From Apus apus (taxonomy: Eukaryota > Chordata > Aves > Apodiformes > Apodidae): a stretch of 64,000 bases of DNA. The DNA is taken from assembly GCF_020740795.1 (NCBI RefSeq), contig NC_067283.1, forward strand, positions 2,631,659 through 2,695,658. Direction: 5' to 3'. This document shows, piece by piece, positions 1-11,168 of the stretch; position 1 is the first letter of the stretch, and every line of letters begins with the position of its first letter. Below the pieces are notes generated by a model, which worked only from the letters and a program-made list of their open reading frames with translations, was not told where the DNA came from and did not search any database. The translations under genes were made by a program, and so were the position numbers.

Positions 1-1457
1 TAGAGGATTCAGAAATTTAGAAAAGACCTCTCATATAGAAGGTGGAGAAGACTCCATATAAACATCATCTGGCCAAGGGCAAACATGAGACAAATTCATC
101 TGGCTCTGAGGTTGTCCTCAAGGACTCCTTTTATCAGCTATGGAGATTTGGTTAGTTCCATCAGTGTGGTATAACTTATCCTAAACCAGGTAAGCTGAAC
201 CTCATCCTTAGTTCCCACTGACCCTGAGGATCTGAAAACCTTTGAAGAAGTAAATTGTCCTGCAGGAAGCACAACAAACATGAATGATAGAGTATTTTGG
301 TAATATTGGCCCCAAAACAGATAGAATTCACCATAACTCTGGCAGTGGTTGATAGTCCTCCTCTACTGAGAAAGCAGATCACAAGAACCCTGCCATCTGA
401 GGGGTGCAATTTTCTTTCCAGACTCCTTGAAGACTGTTGCTCATCAGTATAGGAAGTGCATCAACAAGGGTTTCCAAGATGGCTTAGCTACAGTTTGGGT
501 GACTAACTCCTACTGGTTTTGACTGCAAAGCAGTGACTTTTACTACAGCAGAGTGGTACCCCTCTCGTACCTGTTGGTTGCCAAATGAGTAAAAAGTTGG
601 ATGTGTCTTTTCCTTTGAGCAGCTGATCCTTGGTGCCATGGATGGATAACTAAGCCAAGTATCTCACCAGCTTTTGTGTGTAGCCATCAAACTTTCAGAG
701 AGATCTGTAGATTCCTTCCAAAGTGCTCTATGGTAGTATAGGACAAAGCTTTCTAAGATCAGATGTGTCCTTCATCTGACAGAACTGAGCATTACATGAT
801 CCAAGAGCTAAAAGATAAAGCTCCTCTACAGGACTGCTTTCACATGACTGAATTTGGTGGATGCCTGTCCAAGTGAACCTCATTCAGCCACCTTCATGGT
901 CAGCATGGATCTTGCCAGCAAAGTCTTCAGAGCTATGGGATTCATTCACCCCATCCTAAAGGAGATTATCTAAGATAAAACAGACAACTCACCAGCTCAG
1001 CCAGGGCTAGAAGTAAAGCAGACACTTTCAACCTGCAGTAGAATTAATTTACTAGCTAATGAGATAAACTCATTAAATCAAGGCCATCCTTTTTTCCCCA
1101 AAAAGATATTTTGGCTCAGTATTTATATCTTGTTCCTGGAATCACTGGGTGGGGCCCTCTGTCTTGTACGATGCCAGGGATCCCACCAGATGATTATTTG
1201 TGTTGTTACCTCCCAGTTTTAGAAGTCAGGGAATTTATTGTTTCATAGTTTTATTCTTGAAGCTTTAGACTTAGAGTCTGCAGTTGCCCAAAACATGTAC
1301 CCATGTGGTGTTGAATTTGCAAAGATCAGCTGAAGATAAATCCCCTGTAAGGTCTGTTCTGCATGTTTATGCTCTTTGATTCTGCGTATGAGAGGAGACT
1401 GATGGACCCAGCAACTGCAGGAAATTTTGCATCTGGACATTTTCACTCTTCAAAAGA
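1..1457. other. Intergenic, nothing recognised
   Basis: Mixed-composition sequence with stops in all frames and no CR1 or LTR blocks. A few translated stretches look protein-like but match no family I recognise. Confidence 0.6.
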
Positions 1458-1942
1458 AGCATGACCAGCAGGTCGAGGAGTCCAGTTCTGGGAGCCCCAA
1501 AGTAAGAAGGTCATGGAGCTGTTGGAGCAAGTCCAGAGGAGGCCACAGAGATGATCAGAGGACTGGAGCAGCTCTGCTATGAAGACAGGTTGAGAAACTC
1601 AGGGGAGATTTTAGAGCAACTTCAAGTTCCTGAAAGGGCTACAGGAAAGCTGGAGGGGGACTTTCTACAAGGGCATGGAGTGATAGGATGAGAGGGAACG
1701 GTTTCAAACTGAAAGAGGGAAGATTTAGATTAGCTATGAGGAATTTTTTCCTGTGAGGGTGGTGAGACACTGATTCAGGTTGTTCAGAGAAGCTGACCCA
1801 TCCTTGGAAGTGTTGAAGGGCAGGTTGGATGGGGCTTGGAGCAACCTGGTCTGGTGGGACGTATCCCTGCTCATGCAGGGGGGTTGGAACTAGATGAGCT
1901 TTAATCTCCCTTTCAACCCAAACCATTCTGTGATTCTGTGAC
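1458..1942 (+). mobile_element. CR1 LINE 3' fragment, sense
   Basis: Begins gaccagcaggtcgagg, then jumps to tccagttctggg, skipping about 50 bases found in the copy at 10010-10755, so it has an internal deletion. It continues with the ORF2 C-terminal region (gagcaagtccagaggaggcc) and ends in the CR1 tail aacccaaaccattctgtgattctgtgac. 5'-truncated. Confidence 0.9.
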
Positions 1943-2711
1943 AGGACACAGCATTAGAGATGCCTGTTCTCAGGAGACACTTGCCTAATTGTACAGAGTA
2001 AGCAATTGGAGGCCCTTGGAGCAATTTCAGATAGCATCCCATTCCTTGCTGCCTCTCACCTTGCACAGCCATGCCCAGCCCTCTCCAAAGCCAACTGAAG
2101 CCTTATTGCTTCTGCAGCACCAAGGGGTGTTGGACCAGGTTCATAAACCTGAGTACCATGAAGAGAAAATACTACCAATATCAGCATTCTCCACTCACAC
2201 CTACTTTGCATTTTAAATACCAGTAAATGACTGCTCAAGGGAACAGAGAATCAGACCCATCAATGTGGGTATATTTCAGCAACCCAGACCCCAGGAATTT
2301 TGGAAATTCACCAGCATTAAGGATTATTAATGCATACTGAAAAAGAGATGGAAATCTACCCAGCATTGTTAAAGAATCATTTAATTATTATTAAGTGAGT
2401 CACAGAGGGCAGGCAGGCAAGTTTATGAAATGGATACACTGAGTAACCACAGACTCTAGACAACAAGGTTGCTAAATGCCAAAGTTTGTAATTAAACTGT
2501 AGCCCAAGGATGGGCTCTGCGGCCTGTTGCATTCAGCAAGTGCCCTCTGCTGGACTCTGGTCCAGCTGGGATCACACCTTCTGCATCCAGCCTGTAAACT
2601 TCTCCTCTGCAAGGCTGGGTGTACCAGGGCATCCTTCCAGCATGACTTCCAGCCAACTGCCCTTCACAGCAGTTGCCTCTCATTAAATTTCTCAGTAAGA
2701 GCAATTATTCA

Positions 2712-2756
2712 GAAAAAAAAAACAAAACAAAACAAAACAAAAAACCCCAACACAAC
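2712..2756 (+). repeat. A-rich (AAAAC)n microsatellite
   Basis: A9 run, then about five AAAAC units, then degenerate C/A-rich sequence. Confidence 0.85.
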
Positions 2757-3089
2757 AACACAAGTTATTAAGTTACACCCCGTGTCACCACAGCTTAGTT
2801 AGACTTGAAGCATGGGTGCAGCTCTGAAGGGTTCATCGCTCTTTCCTATCCCATTCCCACCAGCTTGCCTTGGTGACTGGGAAATGTCCATCCTCACCAT
2901 TTAACTCAGGATGACTAAAGCAGGTGGGGCATGCACGGTGAGGAGATATGATGTGAGAGAAATGAATGCAATTAAATAACAGCTTTCAACACCCAGCTCC
3001 CAGGGCCTTATTTAGCTAATTAAGTAAGCTGTGCATTCCCTTGAGGTGGCTCCAGTGCCCTCAAGAGCAGTGTCAAGGTCAAATTTGCT

Positions 3090-3129
3090 GCTGACCATTC
3101 ATAATTGTCCATGCTGACCATTCATAATT
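3090..3129 (+). repeat. Short tandem duplication of 17 bp
   Basis: gctgaccattcataatt occurs at 3090-3106 and again at 3113-3129, a 23-bp period. Confidence 0.8.
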
Positions 3130-4029
3130 CATAATGCCAAGCCACAAGAGCTTGCTTAGAGACTGTTGGGCTTCCCTAGCTGGTGAGTGCCTGGACCAGG
3201 CTGCCAGGGTGCTCTCTCAAATGCTGTAAGAACACACTACTGACCAAGTCCAAACCCACCTGAATACTTCCTCTTCTCCACCTTTCTACCTTGAACACAC
3301 ATATGCCATATAACAGAGTCCCAGAACCCCCAAGAGCTCACCAGAAGACACGAGTATTCTGCTGACCACCACCACCAAGTGACCCTGGGTGAGATGCTCT
3401 CTGTGCTTTTTGTTCTACCCACGTTTTCCATCTCCCTCCACCGGTTTTGGCTGCCAGGTACTCAAGGCAGGAGCTGCCTCTTGTTAGGTCGACATGTAGG
3501 ACCTAGCACAGCAAGGCCTCTAGGCATGCTTATAATGCAAACAGAAAGATTAGATCAAGTCTGGCCTCTCTCTCAACGCTGTGGGCAGCAGAAGAGTGTA
3601 GTGTTTGCCTCTTATCTGGAGTCTTGGGGGATTAGCCCAACATATTGACATAAACTGCTGCCAATGTCAGTTTACACTAAGAAAACTGGGTTGTAAAATG
3701 TGTTGGCAAGATAAAAGCCCTAGGAAGGCCCTACCCTCTGCAGAGCTGGTAACCTCCCATGGAGAGGAAGGGACCATCCAAGCCAGACACAGCTTTGGAC
3801 CCCCAGATGAGCTGGGTGCCTGGTCAGGAGTCTGTAACTCAGCAAGGCTACAAGGCAGAGAGTGCTGGGGAGGTGTCCATGACAGGTTGGGGGTCCTGTA
3901 GTCACCAGTAGAACTGTTCAGAGACATAGTTTCAAAATCTTGTGGGCAATTAAAAAGTTAGAGGAGGAAAGGGCATATGTCAACTCAACTCATCTCAGAT
4001 TAAAACCTTTTCTTTCTCATGAAGAAATG

Positions 4030-4380
4030 CCATAAGAAAATAAGAATGCAAGAAATACTTTACCGAGTCACACCAGCCACTAGTGCAGCTCAGTGACTTG
4101 CCTGTGACCACAGCAATAGGAGATGGTCTCCAGGCAGGCCAAGTTCTGCAATTATGGCCCTCATGTAGCTCCATTATCTGTAGCCAGTGCACAAGAATGC
4201 TCCAGGGTGCACCTCTGCCTGCTTCTCTGCCTATCTATGGCTGGACCTGTTGGCCAGAAATTTATCTAGCCCTTTTTTGAACTTGATGATACTCTGAAGA
4301 AAAAAACTTCTCTACCAACAAATTCCAGGTGTTCATCAGTGCTTTTTGCTTATGTTTATGAATTGAAACTCAAGAGCGTC
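4030..4380 (-). mobile_element. Ancient CR1/L3-like LINE 3' relic, antisense
   Basis: Shows scattered similarity to an old amniote CR1-like family: ccataagaaaataagaatgc followed by taccgagtcacaccag, then ggccagaaatttatctagcccttttttgaacttg. It is far more diverged than the avian CR1 copies and lacks their ATTCTATG tail. Family recognised from memory and boundaries uncertain. Confidence 0.5.
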
Positions 4381-4879
4381 ATCTCCAGACTCAGACACCC
4401 ATGTGCAGGCTGTTTCCAAGGGTGTTGGGTGATGGGGCTCCCACTGCAATGGTGTGATGCCTCATGCCAAGTGAGATGACCTCAGGCTATGGCTGGAAAG
4501 GGCACTAGACTCCCCCCAGCTCTTGTGCCATCTGTCAGCCCTGCTCAGGGATCTGCAGTTCCACATGGCACCATGCTTCCACGGTGTAACTCACCTGAGA
4601 TCCTCAAGAGCAGATCCCAGAGGTCCCAGTGCAGCAGGCCCACATGTTTGGTTGGCCGGATTGATCTGTGAGCTCCAGTGACCTTATCTCTATGGATTAT
4701 CAGGGAATCTCAGGCACCAGTTTAGCAGACACCTCGATGTAGGCACCTGAGTCTGGTGCTGAAGCCTATCAGGAAACATATTTGAATTAGAAGAGGGCAT
4801 TTTGAAATTAAGCCAGAATTGAAAATTTTGTTTTTCAGTTACTGTTTTCTATTTTTGAGTGAGGAGATTAACAAAATAA

Positions 4880-5095
4880 ATCATAGAATTAGTCATAGAA
4901 TCATAGAATGGTGAAGGTTGGAAGGGACCTTAAAGATCAACAGGTTCCAACCTCCCTGCCATGAGCAGGGACACCTTCCACTAGACCAGGCTGCACAAGC
5001 CTCATCCAACCTGGCCTTGAACACCTCCATGAAGGGGGCATCAACAACCTCCCTAGGGGCTTCAAGTCTCTACTCCGACCTCCTGCTCAAAGCCA
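4880..5095 (-). mobile_element. CR1 LINE 3' fragment, antisense
   Basis: Starts with the inverted tail agtcatagaatcatagaatgg, then ggttggaagggacctta, ccatgagcagggacacc and accaggctgcacaagcc. 5'-truncated; similarity fades after 5095. Confidence 0.88.
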
Positions 5096-5949
5096 GGCCA
5101 GCTAGGAGGTCAGACCAGAGTGTTCTAACTAAAGAAATCACAAAACCTTTAGCTACAAAATCACAAAGCAAGGTCCAGTGCTAAGAGGCCTGGTTGGATT
5201 ACCAAGATCTCTGGCAAATATTTCATCCAGATGAAACAGGGAGCTCTGACTGTGCACACAACAGCAACCTCAGGTAAGTGTCTGTAAACACAATGACAAT
5301 TGTCTACTGGTGAGACATGAAAAGGAGGGAACCAGGAAACCTCCATGACCACACAAAAAGGAAGAGCAGACCATGAGCTAATGATCAGTGGCTTTCAACA
5401 AAGAACAAGACAACCATGTCCTTGAGCAACTTCCTGCTCTGTAAGGGAGACTGGACACACACTCAAGGAAACTGTGACCTGAGTGACATGGGCTAGGTGA
5501 CACACCAGAGAAAGACCTTGAACATTTCTGAAAACAAAGGTTCTTAAGTTTGCACATCACGTGTTGCATCCCAGGGAGAGGAATTCCTTATGGGCCTCGT
5601 CTTACAACAAAGGAGGAGCAGATCCAAATGGTCAAATAGAAGTAGCTTCAACAGGAGGGACTTTACATGAGTCAATATGTGAACTATTCAAGAGTGTTTC
5701 TACTTACTGATTTAAAATCTACAACCCTTATCAACAAGGAGAGAGACCACACTAGCTTCTCTTTAAGCCAGATTAAGAAGGAAAGTAAAAGTAGGTATTT
5801 AAGATAAGGAATAAAACAAGTGAGTTGTTGTATTAAAATAAAACCAGTGTAATGCAAGGAGAAAGAAAGACATTTTTCTCTTAACTAGAACTCAGGAGTG
5901 GAGAAAATCAGTAAGGGAAATAAAGAGCTTGAAGAAATATTTATAGTCA
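5096..5949. other. Intergenic, no gene seen
   Basis: A-rich unique sequence between the CR1 copy at 4880 and the LINE relic at 5950. It may include further 5' parts of that relic that are too decayed to recognise. Confidence 0.5.
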
Positions 5950-6830
5950 GCAGAGTCAAAGTTGAAGAGAGGTGCTTTTCTTGTGGAAGGAACAAAAGAA
6001 ACCCTGATGAAAGCGTTAATTTGTTACTCTAGGGGAATGGTGGAACCATGGATAATAACCAAGAAAAGCCCTGCATGTTCAATAAATACTTCAGTTCTGC
6101 ATGTTGAGAAAAAGCTGCACAAGCTACTTCTACCACACATTGCTGATGATCACACTTACAGCTCTAACCATAAGCAAGGGAGATGGTAATCAGCATCTCC
6201 CACAGCTAGCCATTAATAAATCTGCAGATTCAGATCATTTACATCCAGGAGTTTTTAAAGAGTTGGCCAAGAAGGGATTGGAGCCTATTCAAAATTCTTT
6301 GAACCCCAGGGAAGTTCTAGAGGACCAGAAGAGAATGAATGTTCTGCTGGAGTTTTAAAAGAGCAGACAGGACAATATAGGTTCTAGACTGCCAGCCTGC
6401 CATTAATCCCAGGAAAAAAAGAATGGAAAAGCTCGTATGAGATTTGTTTATTATGGAATCAAAGGAAGGTAATATAATTGCTGCCAATCAACTTGGGTTT
6501 ATGAAAAATAGATCTTGTCAAATTAATTTGATGTATTTGGTGATAACAGCACAAGCGTGGTTAATAAGGGGAAGAGTGCTGATGTAATTTTACTTAGATT
6601 TTCCTCAAGGCAACTGCCTGGGTACCGTATGATATTTTGATTAAGAAACTGGAGTACCAAACATGGCACACATGAAAGGGATTAAAAACTGGCTAATGTA
6701 GGTCTCGAAGCGTAACTCCAAACAAGGGATCACCGCCAGATGGGTGTGTTCCTAGTCAGGTCCCACAGGGAACGGTTCCTCAAGACACATTTTAACATTT
6801 TCTCTACGTCCTGGAGGGAGAATAAATAAA
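5950..6830 (+). mobile_element. Decayed CR1-type LINE reverse-transcriptase relic, sense
   Basis: No intact frame survives, but translated fragments follow CR1-clade ORF2 in order: EKPCMFNKYFSS near 6065, ADSDHLHPGVFKELAK at about 6223-6270, AANQLGFMKNRSCQINLM near 6484-6535, DVILLRFS followed after a frameshift by VPYDILIKKLE at about 6577-6655, KNWL near 6690, and VPQGTVPQ, the VPQGSVLGP-like motif, near 6755. The match is to the RT domain, a region absent from the young 3' fragments in this window. The many frameshifts and stops point to an old insertion. Confidence 0.75.
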
Positions 6831-8469
6831 TTAATGAATGGAAAATGTGCTGGTGACAACAGCAGGTCTAGTGGATCAGCATGTCAGAAAGAGGCTGAGG
6901 TCAATGGTATGGTGTGGAAGGGCTCTCTTGTTGGGATGGGTGAGGGCAGATGGCAAAGACAGAAGGGCCAAATGTAAAGGAAGATTTCAGCAGTGAAGAA
7001 CATGGCCACATTCCCCCTTCTGGGAAGCAGAAAGGCTGGAAGAGACTTGGGCAGCACAGCAGGCAACCTGATCTGCCTGCAGTTGGGGTTTATTGCTAAA
7101 AGGTCTAGTGATCCTGGATGCCAGGAAGGAGGAAATGTTGAACATGTGGGATGTATGTCCTCGTCACCCCACACTCCAGGCAGCTGGCTGTGTGAGCCAT
7201 CTGATTCCCCTGGATTCTGCAGGCACGGGGGGGAGGCAGATGCTCTCACTGGGCAGGATCCAAAGGAGACTATCAGAATGAGTGAGAGAGATGTTGAATG
7301 GCCCCTTCCACTCCTCCAAAGGAGGAATTTATGCAGTGTCCTTCTCTGGCTTTTTGTACACAGGAGGCCTGGGAGAATCATTTCAGCCCCCCTCTCTGGC
7401 CCTAAAGTGAGGCAGAGGACAGGGAGGAAGACTATCCTCTGAGGACCATGCATCATTACCTGAGTCACTCCCAATCCAATTAGACCTCCACACAGCCACA
7501 TTTGTTGTGAGTTGCCTGGAGATGGAATTACACCTGTGAAGACCACAATTCTCAGAAGCCCTCCCTTCCTTTCTGTCAAGGGAGATTTTTCTTTGTATTC
7601 TTCCCATTTTCTTTCCTCCTTCTTTCTGTCCATGTATGCATACACACTAATTCCATTGCTCCTCCCCATTTCCAGTGGAAACAGCAACATCTTCTTCAAC
7701 AGCACTAACCATGGGCAGATTTGGTCACATATCTCTGTTGAGAATGAGGTCCCCACCCACTGGCCTTCTCATTTTATCTGCCACCATGGCTCAACTTGAT
7801 TTTTAAGCTCAAATAGCAGTTAGAGCAGCCTCAAACCAAACCCTTCCATGGTAAATGGATTCAGGGATATATTGTCCTATCACAGCATTATTGAGAAACC
7901 TTCTTGGGTTTTGTATCTAGCACATAAATACTCAGAAGCTCCACAGGAATTTAGCTCTGGGATCAAGTTTATTGGTGGCACAAACTCATCAAAATCAGTT
8001 AAGTCTACAAAAGGGGATGAGGATGTTCCCCACACTACTGTGCACCATCCTAACCTCTTCCTATCTCTTGCCCATGGAACATTTCTCTTTTGCAGTTTGC
8101 TTGTAGAAGACCAAGCAGACTGAGGCCTATTTCCTGGTCTGGACCTGGACTCATTCATGGGCTCAGCAATGTGGGAAGACGTCATCCCCACAAACCCAAC
8201 CCCTTCCAAGGGAGAGCAGAGGGAAGGTGAGCTGACCATGATGATGGTCATCTAAAGCAAGAAGAGCTCATGATGCTTTGTGCTGGACACTGGGAACACC
8301 AGTGGGATTGTGCCCTTCAGCCAAGGTACTAGATGGGAGAAGCATCAGCCCACAGCCATCCCTCACCCCTTGACCCCAGGCAGAAGGTACAACCAATCCA
8401 TGGGGTGACGTGCAGCCTCCAAGGCAGCAGTCCTAGGACAAAAGTCTGTGGGGTGGTGGCTGCTCCTTG

Positions 8470-8640
8470 AGCAGGCCCTGGCGCTTATTGAGCGGTGCCT
8501 AATGAAATCTTCTCAGGAAAGCTATTTATAAAGATATTTATCATGCAGATATCACGGCGATTAATCAGCTCCTAAGCCAACACCGTAATCTCTCCACATG
8601 TCGGAGCAGGGCACGGATCGTTCCAGGGAGAGGTCGGGGA
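8470..8640. promoter_or_regulatory. Candidate conserved non-coding element
   Basis: A unique block with eight CpGs in CpG-poor surroundings, mixing A/T-rich homeodomain-like motifs (gcttattg, cctaatgaaa, gcgattaatcagc) with tatttataaagatatttatc. No open frame or repeat explains it. The call rests on motif density only. Confidence 0.35.
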
Positions 8641-8895
8641 ACAGGAGATGAGAGCCAAGCCCAGCTCTCAGCCATGGCAGCGTGAAGCCACAGTGGGCTC
8701 AGTGAAGCCAATTACACCACAGAAGTGCCTATAAATCAGTCACAAATCAAATCAAGCAGAAAGCATCACCGACACGCTGCGGTTTCTACCACCCACTGCT
8801 GTGAGGATCACAGCCTCCTCAGGTTCACACAGCGCCGGAGACCTGCGCCAGGGACGGGGCTTCACTTGTTTGCTTTGCTAATGGCTCTTCTAGTG

Positions 8896-8915
8896 GTGCA
8901 GGCAGCTGCCTGCAC
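8896..8915. repeat. Perfect 20-bp palindrome centred on CAGCTG
   Basis: The left arm gtgcaggcag is followed directly by its exact reverse complement, with an E-box CAGCTG at the centre. Confidence 0.8.
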
Positions 8916-9025
8916 TGCCATTCCTCCTCCAGGCTCAGGATCCAGGCCCACTGCAGCCCTTTGGCCCCCGTGCTCCCCTCCATACTGAATCCAGATCATG
9001 TAATTGGGTTGCAAAGCTAGAGAAA

Positions 9026-9515
9026 CCACAGAAACACAGAATATTAGGGGCTGGAAGGGACCTCCGAAGATCAGCGAGTCCAACCCCCCTGCCAGAGCAG
9101 GACCAAAAAAGAACTAGGGCAGACCACTTAGAAAGGCATCCAGACAGGTCTTGAAAGTCTCCAGAGAAGGAGACTCCACAACCTCTCTGGGCAGCCTGTC
9201 CCAGGGCTCTGTCACCCTCACAGGAAAGAAGTTCTTCCTCAGGTTGAGGTGAAACTTCCTGTGCTCAAGTTTGAATCCATTGCCCCTTGTCCTATCACAG
9301 GTTGTCCCTGCCTTCTTGATGTCCAGCCCTCATGTATTTATAGACATTAATTAGATCCTCCCTCAGTCTTCTCCTCTCTAGACTGAACAGCCCCAGGTCT
9401 CTCAGCTTTTCCTCATCAGGCAGGTGTTCCAGTCCCTTCATCATCCTTGCAGCCTCCATTGGACTCTCTCAAATAGATCCCTGTCCCTCTTGAACTTTGG
9501 AATCCTTTCTATACA
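9026..9515 (-). mobile_element. CR1 LINE 3' fragment, antisense, older subfamily
   Basis: Reads agaatattaggggctggaagg, gagtccaacccccctgcc, cttcctcaggttgaggtgaa, cccttgtcctatcac, ctgaacagccccaggtctctcagc and tgtccctcttgaactttgga. This order is the antisense of the CR1 3' region. It differs from the younger copies at 24325, 26225 and 48448 and retains about 490 bp. Confidence 0.88.
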
Positions 9516-9539
9516 GGCTGTATTTGGCCCTTAGCTACA

Positions 9540-9582
9540 TATTTTTTTTTTATATATTATTTATATTTATATGCACTTCTTT
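9540..9582 (+). repeat. T/A-rich low-complexity stretch
   Basis: A T10 run followed by degenerate TTTATA units, just beyond the CR1 copy ending near 9515. Confidence 0.75.
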
Positions 9583-10004
9583 GCTCTTCATGCTATTTAA
9601 AGACAGTTATATACACAGATTTTAGACAGACACCCATATACAACCTATACTAACAATTTGGATATTGTCTGGCTGTACCCATACACACATTATCTATGGT
9701 TTTATGAGCTATGTGTGCATACACAGGTTATTTATTTCTTCATTTATTTGTATGCAGATGAGGGTCCACAATGGATGGTGGCAGAGCAGCTGGCAGGTCT
9801 CAGACCATCCAAGTTTGCAGGCATAGCTGCAGGTCAGAGGGTTTTCTCTAGGGCTTCTGAATTTTCCATGTTGCAAGAGGATTTGATTCATTTCAACTCA
9901 ATTTAACCTCTAATTGTGGTGCAGACCTCTGCATTTGGGGGCCTCTCCTCTCAGTGAGCTACTCTGAGAATGCAAGTCATTCCCATCTATCTGGGGGACA
10001 TACT

Positions 10005-10755
10005 TTAAACAGGATGAAGCTCGACAGGGCCAAGCGCAATGTCCTGCACATGGTTCAGGGCAATTCCAAGCACGAATACAGGCTGGGTGGAGAATGGAAA
10101 ACAGCCATGAGGAGAAGGACCTGGGGATGTTGGATGATGAGAAGCTGAACATGAGCTGGCAACATGCACTGGCAGCCCAGAAAGCCAACTGTGTCCTGGG
10201 CTTCACCACCAGCAGTGTGACCAGCAGGGTGAGGGAGGAGATTCTGCCCCTCTACTCTGCTCTGGTGGGACCATCCCTGCAGGGCTGTATCCAGTTCTGG
10301 GGTTCCCAACACGGGAAGGACATGGAGCTGTTGGAGAGAGTCCAGAGGAGGCCATGGAGATAATCCAAGGGTTGGAGCAGCTCTGCTCTGGAGACAGGCT
10401 GGGAGAGTTGGGGCTGTTCAGCCTGGAGAAGAGAAGGCTCCAGGGAGACTAGTGCCTGAAGGGGCAAAATAAAAGCTGGGGAGGGACTTTTTACAAGAGC
10501 TTGTAGTGAGAGGACAAGGGGGGATGGTTTCAAACTGGAAGAGGGGAGACTTAGAGGAGATATCAAGAAGACATTCTTTCCTGTGAGATTGGTGAGACAA
10601 TGGACCAAGTTGCCCAGACAAGCCAACCATGGAAGTGTTGAAGGATGGAACTTGGAGCAACCTGATCTAGTGGGAAGTGTCCCTGCCCATGGCAGGGAGG
10701 TTGGAACTAGATGATCTTTAAGGTCCCTTCCAACCCAGTCTATGATTCTATGAAG
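10005..10755 (+). mobile_element. CR1 LINE 3' fragment, sense, longest young copy
   Basis: It reaches further 5' than the other young copies. Translation gives CR1 ORF2 C-terminal segments with one frameshift: RAKRNVLHMVQGNSKHEYRL, then EEKDLGMLDDEKLNMSW, ILPLYSALVG and LLERVQRRPW. It continues through ctggagaagagaaggctcc to the tail caacccagtctatgattctatga. Confidence 0.93.
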
Positions 10756-10978
10756 TGCCACTCTCTAGAGATGCTCATCTCTATCCATTGACTCTAGAAA
10801 GGGCCAAAGGAGTGGCTTAAGCTACCTGCCTCCCCTTTGACAGCCTGAAATCAGTCCCACCCAGTGTAGGTAACTCATCATCTTTCTGTGGCTGCTTTCT
10901 GCAGTTTACTGTGGTCAGAAAAGTGATAAACCAGAAAACAGGAGTTGGCAAGGGCAGTTATAATAATAACCAATGTTA

Positions 10979-11168
10979 ACAGAATCACAGAATCATTCTA
11001 GTTGGAAAAGACCTTTAAGATCATCAACTCCCACCATAACCTAACTCTGCCAACCATTGACCTAGTTCTACCGAGTCCAGTGCTTAAACCATGACCCTCA
11101 GCACCAAACATACACATCTTTTAAACACCTCCAGGGGTGGTGATTCAACCACCTCCCTAGGCAGCTTA
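10979..11168 (-). mobile_element. CR1 LINE 3' fragment, antisense
   Basis: Inverted tail agaatcacagaatcattctag, then ttggaaaagacctttaagatc, the tccagtgcttaaaccatg-type spacer and accacctccctaggcagc. The sequence belongs to a diverged CR1 subfamily like that at 37756. Confidence 0.85.

Larger units (their letters stand above)
1943..4029. other. Intergenic, no gene seen
   Basis: Unique sequence apart from the AAAAC tract and the 17-bp duplication listed separately. An agctaattaagtaagc stretch at 3013-3028 resembles homeodomain sites. Open frames are under 100 codons and unconvincing. Confidence 0.6.
6831..9025. other. Intergenic, no gene seen
   Basis: Unique DNA holding a 290-codon minus-strand open frame (6884-7756) that I do not accept as coding, the candidate element at 8470-8640 and the palindrome at 8896. 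Confidence 0.6.

Noticed and set aside
6884..7756. 290-codon open frame on the minus strand
   Set aside because: Low-complexity, proline- and serine-rich chance translation with no domain. Overlapping frames on the other strand are also open, and there is no splice or promoter context.
10252..10761. 169-codon minus-strand open frame
   Set aside because: It is the antisense of a CR1 fragment. The same happens at 26032-26646 and 48426-48890, so it is a family composition effect.
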